A DNA stretch of 64,000 nucleotides from CAVYXK01 sp963708245 (GCA_963708245.1 OY970201.1:4836001-4900000), one strand, 5' to 3'. Positions 9,219 to 18,779 are shown, counted from the first letter of the stretch. Notes: generated from the letters alone by a model not told the origin. Translations and numbers: made by a program.

Positions 9219-10040
9219 CATGGTGCTTACGAAGACTCTCGCGAGCAGGTCCGGAATGCCTTGCGGCTCACGGCAACAATGCCCGAGGGCACGACACGCG
9301 ACCTCGCCGAACTGCGCGCGCTCAGAGGTCTCGGCGTCACGATAGGCCAAATCGAGGGCTATGCTTCGGCGAACTTCAATGCCCCCTACCTCCGAGCGCT
9401 TGAGCTATGCGATCGAGTTGGCCAGCCGCCGGAGTTTCTGGGGATCAACTTCGGCATCTCGACCTTTCAACACATGCGCAGCGATCTGTCGGGCCTTCTG
9501 CAGACAGCGGAGCGTCTGTTGGGGTGGGGCCAATTGCGGGGCGATATACGCGGATGCATTCTGGGTGAGTTGATGGCCGGCAAAGCGAGGGCGGCGTGCG
9601 GAGCGTTGGCGACCGCGCGGTTGCATCTGCAGCGGGCGCTCGAACTCTCCGAGAGGAGCCAGGACGATCCTGCTGTTGTCTGGACCTATAAAGTTGTCGT
9701 ATCGCGTGCGGTCGTTATGTATAGCATACATTCTAACCTTTCGCGGGTCTTGTGTGGGATGGGGTATCCTGAGCAAGCGGTGACGCACAGTTCAGCAGTG
9801 GACGAGCAACGCGAAGATGAGGTCAGAATCGTAATGGAACCGTTGCGCTTGTGGTATCGCCTGTGGGTTCTGTCCACCCTGGGCGAAGGCCAAGATCTAG
9901 TCGCGCCGGCAGAGAAGATGGCTGAACTGAGTCGCCACCACAACCTGCCAATGTTTGCCGCAGTGGCCGCAATTATGCGCGGGTACGGGAGCGCCCGGAA
10001 CGGGCAACCCGAGGTTGGGCAATTGTTCATCAGCGATGGG
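9219..10040 (+). pseudogene. cyclase/AAA/TPR regulator, part 3 (TPR-like region)
   Basis: Frame-shifted continuation, reading HGAYEDSREQVRNALRLTAT, then alpha-helical TPR-like repeats through GEGQDLVAPAEKMAELSRHH. Similarity passes to yet another frame near 10040, so at least three frameshifts plus the IS insertion separate this gene from function. No plausible independent start or ribosome site was found for this piece. Confidence 0.65.
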
Positions 10041-10635
10041 GCTAGCCGCTTATACCGCTACCGGGGCCGTGCGGGATTCCTGCTATTATCGGGGCTTGCT
10101 GGCCGCGACGCACAGGATGATGGGCGAAGCTGACGCGGCCCTGGGCATCCTAAGTGCAGCACTCGAGGAGACGGAACGTACCGGTGAGAAGTGCCACGAT
10201 GCCGAACTCCACCGCGGGATCGGTGAGGCGTATTACCAGCGCAGCGACATCCAGGCAGCGGAGCAATCCTTCAGGCAGGCTTTGACCATCGCGCGCGAGC
10301 AAGGCGCCAGATTGTGGGAGCTCAATGCCGCGACCAGCTACGCGCGCATGCTGCGTGATGAGGGGGAGCCCGGGCAAGCACACGCTCTGCTTGCACCAAT
10401 CTACGACTGGTTCTCCGAAGGCTTCGATACCGCTCCTCTGCGGCGCGCAAGGGTGTTACTCGACGAGCTCGAAGCAGTCGATAATGTTGTGGGCAAGGCA
10501 CCGAACCCAGGTGTAGGGCAAGCCATGCGCGCAGACCCCGCCATGCGCCACCTTCGGAAGATCGGCGACGTGGCGGAGCGACTTTCGCAGAGCGAGATGA
10601 GGAACCGCCGTAAGCACACGCGCCAACAAGCTTGA
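10041..10635 (+). pseudogene. cyclase/AAA/TPR regulator, part 4 (3' end)
   Basis: Last piece of the broken regulator: GLAAYTATGAVRDSCYYRGL, the TPR motif ALGILSAALEETERTGEKCH, then AEQSFRQALTIAREQGARLW and ARMLRDEGEPGQAHALLAPI, the usual C-terminus of cyclase/AAA/TPR proteins, ending ...DTAPLRRARVLLDELE plus a short non-conserved tail. Bases 10636-10830 that follow contain no gene. Confidence 0.7.
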
Positions 10636-10830
10636 GCGCGCGCCTACCCAGCTCCGTCGCGTCATCCCTATAGCTCCCCCAGCGGCCGGAGTAGCCTAGC
10701 GGCGCGTTATATATCAACCTGGAACAACTTTTTACATCCTGATTACGCCTGTGACATCACGCTGGTACCACCCTGTGCAAAAGTTCGCGATAAGTGTCTG
10801 CCCACAAATGCTAACAGAGAAGGGGCGACC

Positions 10831-11172
10831 ATGTTGCGGACAAGGTTATCTGCCCGGCTGATCGCACTCGGTGCACTCGTATCCGCGTCCGCCAACGCGC
10901 AGACGTTGCACGCTCGGCCGGGCCAGACCTTCGCTCTCGGAGTAGCCGAGGCCTCGGTCTATTACGACAACTCCGGCGGGACGTTCCGGGTTGTCGCCAC
11001 CCTCGGCGAAGGCCCGCAGAGCACGCCGATCCGCTTCACCGCCAGCCTGAAGCTCGGCCAGGAGTTGACGATTTCGGTCCCCGGCCTGGCCGGCAAGTCG
11101 GCCGCCGAGGTGCACCTGACCCGCACCCAGCAGGGTCTCGACGTCGCCTATGTGCGACCAGCCATCGACTGA
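10831..11172 (+). CDS. small secreted protein of unknown function
   Basis: A 113-residue protein with a clear Sec signal peptide (arginine-rich start, hydrophobic LIALGALVSA, cleavage expected after ASANA). The mature part of about 90 residues is mostly beta-prone (FALGVAEASVYYDNSGGTFR, PIRFTASLKLGQELTISVPG) and has no cysteines. The ribosome site GAGAAGGGG lies a few bases before the ATG. It is 9 bases upstream of the next small secreted protein and in the same direction as the heptosyltransferase and adhesin, so it may belong to that surface locus. I do not recognise the family. Confidence 0.7.
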   Translation: MLRTRLSARLIALGALVSASANAQTLHARPGQTFALGVAEASVYYDNSGGTFRVVATLGEGPQSTPIRFTASLKLGQELTISVPGLAGKSAAEVHLTRTQQGLDVAYVRPAID

Positions 11173-11181
11173 GGGGCTGCC

Positions 11182-11583
11182 ATGAGGCCCGTCATTCTTT
11201 CTGTCCTGCTGCTGACAACGCCGGCAATGGCCAGGCCACCGCCTGGGGTCGATGTGAAAAGCCCAGAACATGCGTGGTGGGAATGCCACGTCCAGCCGGT
11301 CACGAAAAAAAGCTGCTGCCGGGCATCGGACGGGCATGCCCTCGGTGACAATGAGTGGCGTGCCGTCGAGGAGCCTGATGGTACACAGGTTTATCAGGTT
11401 CACGTCGGCCTCAAGTGGTACGACGTCCCTCCTGAAGCTGTCATCAACGAGACACATAACTGCGGACCCGAGCCTGATCCCGAGAAGCGGGCCATGGCGA
11501 AGGTCTGGTACGCTCCAACCTGGGATGCCACAAGCATCATCGATATCACGATCCGCTGTTTCATAGCAGGAACGATGTATTGA
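11182..11583 (+). CDS. small secreted cysteine-containing protein
   Basis: A 133-residue exported protein with signal peptide MRPVILSVLLLTTPAMA. The mature part carries HVQPVTKKSCCRASDGHAL, then W-x-VPPEAVI and a closing IRCFIAG. This pattern (CC..DGH, a YxVxV..xW..VP segment, terminal xCFxPG-like motif) resembles a family of small periplasmic proteins common in Alphaproteobacteria with no assigned function. Four mature cysteines are well placed for disulfides. It follows the previous secreted protein by 9 bases and precedes the heptosyltransferase by 64 bases. Confidence 0.7.
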   Translation: MRPVILSVLLLTTPAMARPPPGVDVKSPEHAWWECHVQPVTKKSCCRASDGHALGDNEWRAVEEPDGTQVYQVHVGLKWYDVPPEAVINETHNCGPEPDPEKRAMAKVWYAPTWDATSIIDITIRCFIAGTMY

Positions 11584-11647
11584 GCCGTGTTTCCATTTTT
11601 GGCCGGCACTTGGCGCTTCACCAAATTCTCGATGGAGTTGCGGGACA

Positions 11648-12985
11648 ATGGATGGCGGAATAAGGGCGGGTCAGCTTGGGAATAATCTGTCCATCCCCCA
11701 GCCGGGTCCCCCAATAGCCGACGCTGTTGTTTCATCCGCAGTTTCGTCCGGCACAGAACCGTCTAAATCGGCCTACCCGCCGGTTGCCCCGTTGCCGACC
11801 CAACCAGGTCCGAACGGCATCCGCTTCGACATCAACCATGGAGCGCGCGTGATTCTGCCCAATCGGGCAGAGGGAAAATGGCGCGTTCGACTTCGTGATC
11901 TCGACACCGGCAATGTCCTTTTCCAGAGCGAGAACCAGGGCGCCCTCGTCAGTTCCGCCAAGCGGTATTTTGTCCGCTTCGGCATCGATATCTGGGACTT
12001 GGATGATGCCGGGGCGGCCACGCCCGTGTTGTCTCACGAGTACGACGCCCGCGATCGGGAAGTCCTGATACAATTTCCGATCGGCACGCTCGGCGACATC
12101 CTGGGATGGTTTCCTTATGCCGCCAGGTTCGGCGCGACGCATGGCTGCCGGCTGACCTGCGCCATGTCCGACCTGATTATCCCCCTGCTGCGACAGGCCT
12201 ACCCGGCAATCCGCTTCGTCACCCACGAGCAGGTGGTCGGGCAGAGGCTCGCGGACACGACCTACGCCACCTATTGCCTGGGGCTGTTCTTCGACGATGC
12301 CGAGAATGTCTGGCAGCCGACCGACTTCCGTCATGTCGGGCTGCATCGCACCGCTGGCTACATCCTTGGCGTCGATCCGGCGGAAGAGGCGCCCCGCCTG
12401 GCGCTGGAGGACAATAGCCGGCCGATCGCCGAGCCCTATGTATGCATCGCGGTGCAGAGCAGCAGCGGGTGCAAATACTGGAATAACCCGCATGGCTGGC
12501 GCGAGGTGGTGGGCTTCCTCAAGGCAAGCGGCTATCGCGTGATCTGCATCGACCAGCGGCCGGTGCACGGCACCGGCCTGATGTGGACGCACATTCCGCA
12601 TGGGGCCGAGGACCACACAGGCGACCGCACGTTGGCGGAACGGGCACGCTGGCTGCGCCATGCCGCTGCTTTCGTCGGCCTGTCGAGCGGCCTCTCCTGG
12701 CTCGCCTGGGCGGCGGGCTGCCCGGTGGTGCTGATCAGCGGCTTCACCCATCCGACCAACGAGTTCGCCACGCCGTACCGCGTGATCAACTGGCACGCCT
12801 GCAATTCGTGCTGGAACGATGCGCGACACCGGTTCGACCACAAGGATTTCTTGTGGTGCCCGCGCCATGCCGGCACGCCGCGGCAGTTCGAATGCACGCG
12901 GCTGATCACAGCGGCACAGGTGATACAGGCGATCGAGCGCATTCCCGGGTTCCGGGCGCCTGTCCCGCGCGGCCACACGATGTAG
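11648..12985 (+). CDS. BAHT-type autotransporter O-heptosyltransferase
   Basis: A 445-residue cytoplasmic glycosyltransferase of the bacterial autotransporter heptosyltransferase family (AAH/TibC), which transfers ADP-heptose-derived sugar to serines of strand-loop-strand adhesins. The conserved region starts near residue 54 (NGIRFDINHGARVILP). QFPIGTLGDILGWFPYAARF and CIAVQSSSGCKYWNNPHGW form the nucleotide-sugar fold. The C-terminal iron finger is complete: Cys385, Cys388, Cys404 and Cys416 (CNSC...WCPRH...FECTRLI), the four-cysteine arrangement known from TibC. The first 50 residues are Pro/Ser-rich and not conserved. The adhesin substrate starts 28 bases downstream with a GGAGG ribosome site, so enzyme and substrate are coupled. 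Confidence 0.92.
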   Translation: MDGGIRAGQLGNNLSIPQPGPPIADAVVSSAVSSGTEPSKSAYPPVAPLPTQPGPNGIRFDINHGARVILPNRAEGKWRVRLRDLDTGNVLFQSENQGALVSSAKRYFVRFGIDIWDLDDAGAATPVLSHEYDARDREVLIQFPIGTLGDILGWFPYAARFGATHGCRLTCAMSDLIIPLLRQAYPAIRFVTHEQVVGQRLADTTYATYCLGLFFDDAENVWQPTDFRHVGLHRTAGYILGVDPAEEAPRLALEDNSRPIAEPYVCIAVQSSSGCKYWNNPHGWREVVGFLKASGYRVICIDQRPVHGTGLMWTHIPHGAEDHTGDRTLAERARWLRHAAAFVGLSSGLSWLAWAAGCPVVLISGFTHPTNEFATPYRVINWHACNSCWNDARHRFDHKDFLWCPRHAGTPRQFECTRLITAAQVIQAIERIPGFRAPVPRGHTM

Positions 12986-13013
12986 TCCGAAAGCTCAAAA
13001 GGAGGGAGCCGAA

Positions 13014-13382
13014 ATGACCACATACATAGTGTCGTCCGGCCAGACGAGCAGCGGCATCACGCTTAATAACGGCGATGAGCTGCTCGTGGACTCCGGCGGC
13101 ACAGCCGCGACACCACGATCAACAGCGGCAGTATTTATGAAGTCGTGTCCACCGGCGGCACGGCCATCAGCACCACAGTGAACAACGGCGGCCAGGAGTT
13201 CGTAATCGGCACGGCCGACGGCACCACGGTGAACAGCGGCGGCGCCCAGGGTGTGATCGGCGGGGCTACCAGCGGCACCACAGTGAACGGCGGCGGCACC
13301 CAGTACGTGGAGGGCCTCGTCGGCGGCAGGGGCGCCACTACCAGCGACACAACCGTGAACAGCGGCGGTACCGAGTACGTGT
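13014..13382 (+). pseudogene. strand-loop-strand repeat adhesin, 5' fragment
   Basis: Start of the adhesin gene spanning 13014-16422. AAAAGGAGGGAG precedes ATG 13014, and the protein begins MTTYIVSSGQTSSGITLNNG, the characteristic first strand-loop-strand unit. After about 30 codons the frame shifts near 13105; the repeats resume in another frame as TTINSGSIYEVVSTGGTA, and shift again near 13382. There is no signal peptide, as is usual for this class. As read, translation from the native start would yield only about 50 residues. The frameshifts may be decay, assembly error in repetitive DNA, or a switch; the sequence alone cannot decide. Confidence 0.7.
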
Positions 13383-16010
13383 TACTCCGGCGGCACGGCC
13401 TTCGGCACGACGGTGAACACGGGCGGATACGAGTACGTGTCTTCCGGCGGTACGACTAGCGACACCACGGTCAACAGCCGCGGCGAAGAGGACGTGTTTA
13501 CCGGCGGCACAGCGAGCAGCACCAGGCTGAACGATGGCATCGAGTACGTGTTTTCCGGCGGCACGGCCGACGGCACCACGGTGAACAGCGGCGGGTACGA
13601 GGGCGTGGAGTTCGGCGGCACGGCTAGCGGCACCACGGTGAACAGCGGCGGCATCGAGGACGTATCTGCCGGTGGTGAGGCTATCGACACCACGGTCGAC
13701 AGCGGGGGCTTGCTCCTCCTGCTGCCAGGCGGCGCGGCGACCGGTACGACCGTGCAGTCGGGCGGCCTAGTCGCCTCGACTGGCGTGGTCGTCAGCCAGC
13801 CGCAGACCGGGATTACTCTCTACGCCAAGGTTGCGAAGGGAATCACGTTAGGCAGCGGCGCTACCGAATATGTGCTGCCCGGCGGCATGGCGATCAGGAC
13901 CACGGTGAATAGCGGCGGTTCAGAGGCGGTTTACTCCGGTGGTATCGCTAGCCGCGCCACGGTGAACAACGGCGGCAACGAGTTTGTGTTCTCCGGCGGC
14001 ATCGACATCGGGACCACGGTGAACAGCGGCGGCTACGAGATCGTCTCGGCCGGGACCGCGAGCGGCACTGTCGTGAACGCTGGCGGCACGCAGAACGTAG
14101 ACGGTGGCACGGCGATCGCCTCAACCGTGAACAGCGGCGGCACCGAGAACGTGAACGGCGGTACGGCGAGCGGCACCACGGTGAACAGCGGCGGTACGGA
14201 CAACGTGAACGGAGCCATCGCCATCGGCACCAAGCTAAACGGCGGCACGGAGACCGTAAATAACGGCGGCACCGCCAGCGGCACCACGGTGAACCGCGGC
14301 GGCACCGAGGACGTATTTCTCGGCACGGCGAGCGGTACCATCCTGAACAGCGGCGGTAGCGAGTACGTGTGGGGTGGCCCCGTGGCGTTCTTTCGTGGCA
14401 GCGCCGTCGGCAACACTGTGAACAACGGCGGCACCGAGAACGTGAACGGCGGCATCGCCAGCGGCACCACGGTGAACCGCGGTGGTACCGAAAACGTGTT
14501 TTTCGGGGCGGCGAGCGCCACCGTGCTGAACGGCGGCGGACTGGTGGACGTGTTCTCAGGAGGTACCGCGACCGGCACCATCGTGAACAGCGGCGGCGCC
14601 GAATTCGTTTACTCCGGCGGCACGGACGGCGGTGCAGTCGTCAGCAGCGGGGGTTATCTTGTTGTCCTTCCAGGCGGGACAGTGAGCGACACGCTGGTGC
14701 AGTCGGGCGGCACGGTTGTCACGACCGGGGTCCTGCTCGATCAGCTCGCATTGGGAATCACAGCGTACGCCAGTGTGGCAAGCGGCACGACTGCACAGCG
14801 GCGGAACGGAATACGTGCTGCCCGGCGGCTCGGCGCTAGACGCCGTGGTGAACCGCGGCGGCGAACAGATCGTTTTCTTCGGCGGCACGGCCATTGACAC
14901 GACGGTCAAGGATGGGGCCACCGTCGCGGTCAGCAGCGGCGGCGCGGTCAGCGGTATGGCGATCGGCCAGGGCGGTGCCGCGATTGTTTTCTCTGGCGGC
15001 AGTGCCAGCGACTCGCTGGTCACGAAGGGCGGATCGCTCGTCGTCCTGCCCGGGGGCTCGGCAGCAAACTCGACGGTGCTGAAGGGCGGCGCGGTTATCT
15101 CGACCGGTGTGGTTCTCTACCAACCGCTGTCCGGGGTGACGACATATGGGAATGTTTCCGACCAAGTTGTCGTCGGCTTCCGAGCGGTCGAATACGTCCT
15201 ACCCGACGGCACGGCTATCAGTACCACGGTAACTGCTGATGGCACCGATCTCGTATACTCGGGCGGCATGGCCGTCTCAACGACGGTGAACAGCGGCGGA
15301 ACCCAAATGGTGCTGTCAGGTGGGACAGCCGTCGGCACTACGGTGAATGGATACAGTATATACGAAGGGTACGGGCAGCAGGTTGTGTTCGGCAAATCCT
15401 TGGACACCACGGTGAATTCTGGCGCCATCGAAGTCGTGTCCTCAGGCGGCGCGAGCTTCGATACCACGGTGAACTTCGCTGGGGTTGAGCTCTTGTACTC
15501 GGGTGCCACAGCTATCGCCACCACATTGAATTACTACGGCGGCGACGTCGTGTATTCCGGCGGCACGACCATCGACACCCTGGATAATGGCGGTGGGGAG
15601 GACGTGCAGTCCGGCGGCACCACGATCAGCAGCACGGAGACTGGCAATTACGGCATACAATATGTGTACGGCGGCACGGTTATCGACACCGCCGTGGACA
15701 ATATCGGACAGATATTGCTGTACTCCGGCACCGCCATCGACGCCAGAGTGAACAGCGGAGGGGCCATATACAATTACGGCGGCACCGCCAGCGGCACCAC
15801 GGTGAACGGCGGCGGTAGCGAGAGGACTTACGGTGGCGCAGCGACAAACGCGCCCACAATCAATTCCGGTGGTTCCGAAACACTCTACGGCGGCACTGCT
15901 GTCAGCGCGACGGTGAATTCCGGCGGGGAGGAGCAGGTTTATTCGGGCGGCATCGACCGGTTTTCCGTGATCAACAGCGGCGGCCTGGAGTTCGTGTATT
16001 CGGCCGGAAC
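13130..16010 (+). repeat. tandem ~57-60 bp coding repeats (strand-loop-strand units)
   Basis: The DNA holds dozens of imperfect copies of a 57-60 bp unit around GGCACCACGGTGAACAGCGG. The unit encodes TVNSGG-type turns. Such arrays recombine and slip easily, which fits the three frameshifts. The array keeps codon periodicity in amino acid repeats and has no unique spacers, so it is not a CRISPR. Confidence 0.9.
13383..14789 (+). pseudogene. strand-loop-strand repeat adhesin, middle fragment
   Basis: The longest uninterrupted repeat block, about 470 residues made of 19-20-residue units close to TASGTTVNSGGTENV with GG turns. These units are the passenger repeats of AIDA-type adhesins and, in studied systems, the sites of O-heptosylation on serines and threonines. 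Two larger punctuating segments (LVASTGVVVSQPQTGITLY and TVVTTGVLLDQLALGITAY) recur at a spacing of several hundred residues, suggesting a higher-order duplication. The frame is lost near 14789, where TTAQRRNGIRAA replaces the expected GGTEYVLPGG unit. Confidence 0.8.
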
Positions 16011-16422
16011 GGTGAGCGGCGGAACGATCATCGTCGGCGCCAGCCTTACGGTCGCCTCCGGAGGGAATGTTCAGGACGGGCTGACGATCGCCGGTGGCAC
16101 CGCGGTCATTTCAGGATCGGCGGCTTCCGGGCAGACGATCGCCTTCACCGGCACGGGGGGAGATCTGGTGCTCAATAACCTCCCTGGCTTTGCCGCGGCG
16201 ATCAGCGGCTTTGGTACAGGCGACACGATCGATCTGGCGAGCTTCGCCTACAGCAGCGCCACAACGGCATCTTTCACCGAGGCCGCAAGCATGACCAGCG
16301 GGACACTCGCGGTGGTGCATGGCAGCAGTCAGGCACAGCTCACGCTTCTGGGCAGCTATATGAGCAACGACTTTTCCCTCACGCCGGACAATACCGGGGG
16401 CACGCTGGTGAAGTTTGTATAA
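14790..16422 (+). pseudogene. strand-loop-strand repeat adhesin, 3' fragment with C-terminal domain
   Basis: About 540 residues continuing the repeats from GGTEYVLPGGSALDAVVNRG, with a third copy of the punctuating segment (VISTGVVLYQPLSGVTTY). From about 16000 the repeats give way to a C-terminal beta-rich domain: GGDLVLNNLPGFAAAISGFG, DTIDLASFAYSSATTASF, ending DNTGGTLVKFV. There is no outer-membrane beta-barrel, so this is not a classical autotransporter. The ending resembles adhesins released by another route (type I or two-partner), but I cannot name the exporter and none is encoded nearby. The sulfotransferase follows 33 bases later. Confidence 0.8.
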
Positions 16423-16455
16423 GGTCACAGCCGCGGCCCGTACCGGCGGACGGAA

Positions 16456-17364
16456 ATGATTGCGGAGAAGGCAAGTTGTGGCAGGCAGAATTGGGCGGAA
16501 TGCCTGTCCGAACTCGCGCGTCTGGCGGAGCGTCAGCTATTTTTCATCGGCGGCGCGCCTCGCTCGGGGACGACATGGGTGCAGCAGATGCTCGACTGCC
16601 ATCCTGACGTCTCTTGCAAAGGCGAAGGGTTGTTCTGGAAACAGCTCGCGGTGCCGCTGGAAACCATGATGGCGCAGAGACGCCAGGCGCTCGAGGCCAA
16701 GAACCTGGCTCTGTTCCGTCATACCGGCGGCTATCCCCTGCCCGCGCCGGACGACATGGAGATGCTGCTCGGAACCGCCATCCTGCTGGCATTGCGCCAG
16801 CAGAGCGCTGGGACGCGTTGCCTGGCTGTAGGGGAGAAGACGCCCGAGAACGTCTTCTTCCTCCCGCGGCTGAAGCGGCTGTTTCCGGGAGCGAAGTTGA
16901 TCGCCGTCGCCCGGGACCCGCGCGACGTGCTGACGTCGGCCTGGCATTTCTTTCACCAGCCCGTCGCCGGCGAGGACGAGGCCGCAGCCAAGAAGGCGTT
17001 CATCCGGAGCGCGCTTCCGTCCTTGGGGGAGGGCGCGCGCGCGATGATCGCGTTCGGGGAACGCCACCCGTCGGACTGCATGACGGTTACCTACGAGGAG
17101 CTGCGACGGTCACCGGCCCCGATCGCGGCGGGGCTGTTCCGGTTCCTGGGCGTGTCCGACCAGAATGATGTCGTGGAAGATTGCCTCGCACGGACATCGT
17201 TTGCAGTCATGACCGGAGGGCGACCTGCCGGCGAGCAACAGAACGGATCATTCTTCCGGAAGGGGACCGTCGGCGACTGGAAGTCGACCCTCACGCCTGA
17301 GATGAACGAAATGGTGCTGCGGGAACTCGGCTGGATGTTCCCGCATTTCGGTTGGCAAGCATAA
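16456..17364 (+). CDS. PAPS-dependent sulfotransferase family protein
   Basis: A 302-residue cytosolic sulfotransferase. The 5'-phosphosulfate loop is GGAPRSGTTWVQQML (residues 32-46). The 3'-phosphate binding motif is VARDPRDVLTSAWHFF, with Arg153 and Ser161 in the expected positions, and the C-terminal FFRKGTVGDWKSTLTP matches the RKGxxGDWK motif. GEKTP near residue 127 is also typical. It would transfer sulfate from PAPS to a hydroxyl on a carbohydrate, protein or small molecule. It lies 33 bases after the adhesin gene in the same orientation, so sulfation of the adhesin's glycan is an attractive but unproven role. A sulfatase relic follows. Confidence 0.88.
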   Translation: MIAEKASCGRQNWAECLSELARLAERQLFFIGGAPRSGTTWVQQMLDCHPDVSCKGEGLFWKQLAVPLETMMAQRRQALEAKNLALFRHTGGYPLPAPDDMEMLLGTAILLALRQQSAGTRCLAVGEKTPENVFFLPRLKRLFPGAKLIAVARDPRDVLTSAWHFFHQPVAGEDEAAAKKAFIRSALPSLGEGARAMIAFGERHPSDCMTVTYEELRRSPAPIAAGLFRFLGVSDQNDVVEDCLARTSFAVMTGGRPAGEQQNGSFFRKGTVGDWKSTLTPEMNEMVLRELGWMFPHFGWQA

Positions 17365-17466
17365 TCCGGCGCAGCTAGAGCGTGATCATTTCAGGTTGAC
17401 GCGAACCCGGCTCACTGAGAAAGTTGCGGCATTCCGCTGCGCGCCCAGCGTGACCTATATGCGAAT

Positions 17467-17655
17467 ATGAACAACCAAGTGCTACATCTGGCCAACAAGG
17501 GCGTGACCAACAACCAAGTCCACAACGTCTACCAGATGCCGAAGAGCTTGCAAGCGAAGTGGGACTGCCGTGGCTATCATGGCTCGCCAGAGCATAATGC
17601 GCGGCGTCGTTCAGCGCTATCTCTCGGTGAGCTTCTATGGATCGAGGGCTATCGG
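17467..17655 (+). pseudogene. MBL-fold alkyl sulfatase fragment
   Basis: The translation from ATG 17467 contains GVTNNQVHNVYQMPKSLQAK followed by a YHGSPEHNAR motif. This is the segment of SdsA/BDS1-type alkyl sulfatases between the metallo-beta-lactamase domain and the dimerisation domain. A frameshift follows, with RGVVQRYL continuing in another frame, and the 3' end runs into the convergent CoxS-CoxG gene. Only about 60 of some 650 residues remain; both the metal-binding domain and the C-terminus are gone. Confidence 0.6.
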
Positions 17656-18779
17656 CCCAGCAGGCGTGCCTTGATCAAGCGCCAGAGCATCGCCAGCAGT
17701 CCCAATGGCCGGCCGGCCGGAGCCGGCGTGCCGCCGGCTGCCATTGCGTCCAGGTTGCGGGCGAACTCGGCTGCCAGCCGCCGTACCAGATCCTGCACGA
17801 GCCCGGTCCGGCCGAACTGGGCCAACGCACCTGTCAGTCGCCAGGTGACCCTCACCGCAAGCTCGCTGCCGTTATCGGAAACAGGCAGCACCTGCCAGCT
17901 CACCTCGCCTTCTGTTGCGGAACCGGTACCAGAATCGCGACCGCGGCCGCTGATCCGGCCCTCGCGTCGCAGCGCATCCAGGAAGACGGTGCCGGCGCCG
18001 GAGAAGTTCGCCTTCACCGGGCCCAGAGCGACCCGCATGCGGCCGGTTATCTGGTCCCCCTGCAAGGTTTCCAGCTCGGCCCCCGGCAGGCACGCAGCGA
18101 CACGCCGCAAGTCGGACAGGGCGGCCCAGACTGCATCGGGTGCGCCGGCCAGTCTCAACCGCTCCTCGACTACAGGGCCGCGTCCAGAAACCCTGTCCGG
18201 CAGGATGGTATCGGGTGCCACCGGCGCGTTCGCGAGGGGCAACTCTCGTTGGCGGAGCGCGAGCGGACGCTGCATCGGCGCCATCTGTGGCGTGTGTCCT
18301 GCCGCGACCGCGGACACTGCCGCAACAATGCCGACATAGCCGGTGCAGCGGCACAGATTGCCCGACAGTTCCTCCCGGATGCGTTGCTCCGATACCTCGC
18401 CCAGGCGCAGCACGATATCGCGGGCGGTGATCAACATACCCGGGGTGCAGAAGCCGCATTGCAACGCGTGATGCTCGGAGAACGCCTGGCGCAGCGCGGC
18501 CATCGTGGCGTCGTCGTCGAAGCCCTCGATCGTGGTGACCTGCGAACCATCGCAGTCCACCGCATAAGCGATGCAGGATCGCTGCGGCCTGCCGTCCAGC
18601 AGCACGGTGCAGGCGCCGCAGACACCCTGCTCGCACCCAAGATGCGTGCCGGTCAGGTTCAATTGCTCACGCAGGGCGTCTGCGAGATGCGTCCTTGGTT
18701 CCACCGCCACGGCGACGGCGCGGCCGTTTACGGTAAGGGAGATGGCCGTCAGTCCCGGCGCGATGTTGTCGCCGTTCAT
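17649..18779 (-). CDS. CoxS-CoxG fusion: [2Fe-2S] subunit fused to SRPBCC (CoxG) domain
   Basis: A 376-residue fusion. Residues 10-165 are the small iron-sulfur subunit of molybdenum hydroxylases: plant-type cluster Cys49, Cys54, Cys57, Cys69 (CEQGVCGACTV) and the second cluster Cys108, Cys111, Cys143, Cys145 (CGFCTPG, CRCTGYVG). Residues about 215-350 are a CoxG/SRPBCC domain (LRLAGAPDAVWAALSDLRRV, VKANFSGAGTVFLD), normally a separate membrane-anchoring subunit. The electron path expected is Mo to two Fe-S clusters to FAD. The start ATG 18779 lies 4 bases after the CoxM stop, so translation is probably coupled. The C-terminal helix ends LLAMLWRLIKARLLGR. Confidence 0.9.
   Translation of the reverse strand: MNGDNIAPGLTAISLTVNGRAVAVAVEPRTHLADALREQLNLTGTHLGCEQGVCGACTVLLDGRPQRSCIAYAVDCDGSQVTTIEGFDDDATMAALRQAFSEHHALQCGFCTPGMLITARDIVLRLGEVSEQRIREELSGNLCRCTGYVGIVAAVSAVAAGHTPQMAPMQRPLALRQRELPLANAPVAPDTILPDRVSGRGPVVEERLRLAGAPDAVWAALSDLRRVAACLPGAELETLQGDQITGRMRVALGPVKANFSGAGTVFLDALRREGRISGRGRDSGTGSATEGEVSWQVLPVSDNGSELAVRVTWRLTGALAQFGRTGLVQDLVRRLAAEFARNLDAMAAGGTPAPAGRPLGLLAMLWRLIKARLLGR

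Noticed and set aside
13130..16010. Tandem short repeats considered as a CRISPR array
   Set aside because: Units are 57-60 bp, contiguous, in coding phase and encode strand-loop-strand repeats; there are no unique spacers and no cas genes.
13014..16422. Classical type V autotransporter
   Set aside because: No signal peptide and no C-terminal beta-barrel; the end is a small beta-rich domain, so only the passenger repeat type is supported.
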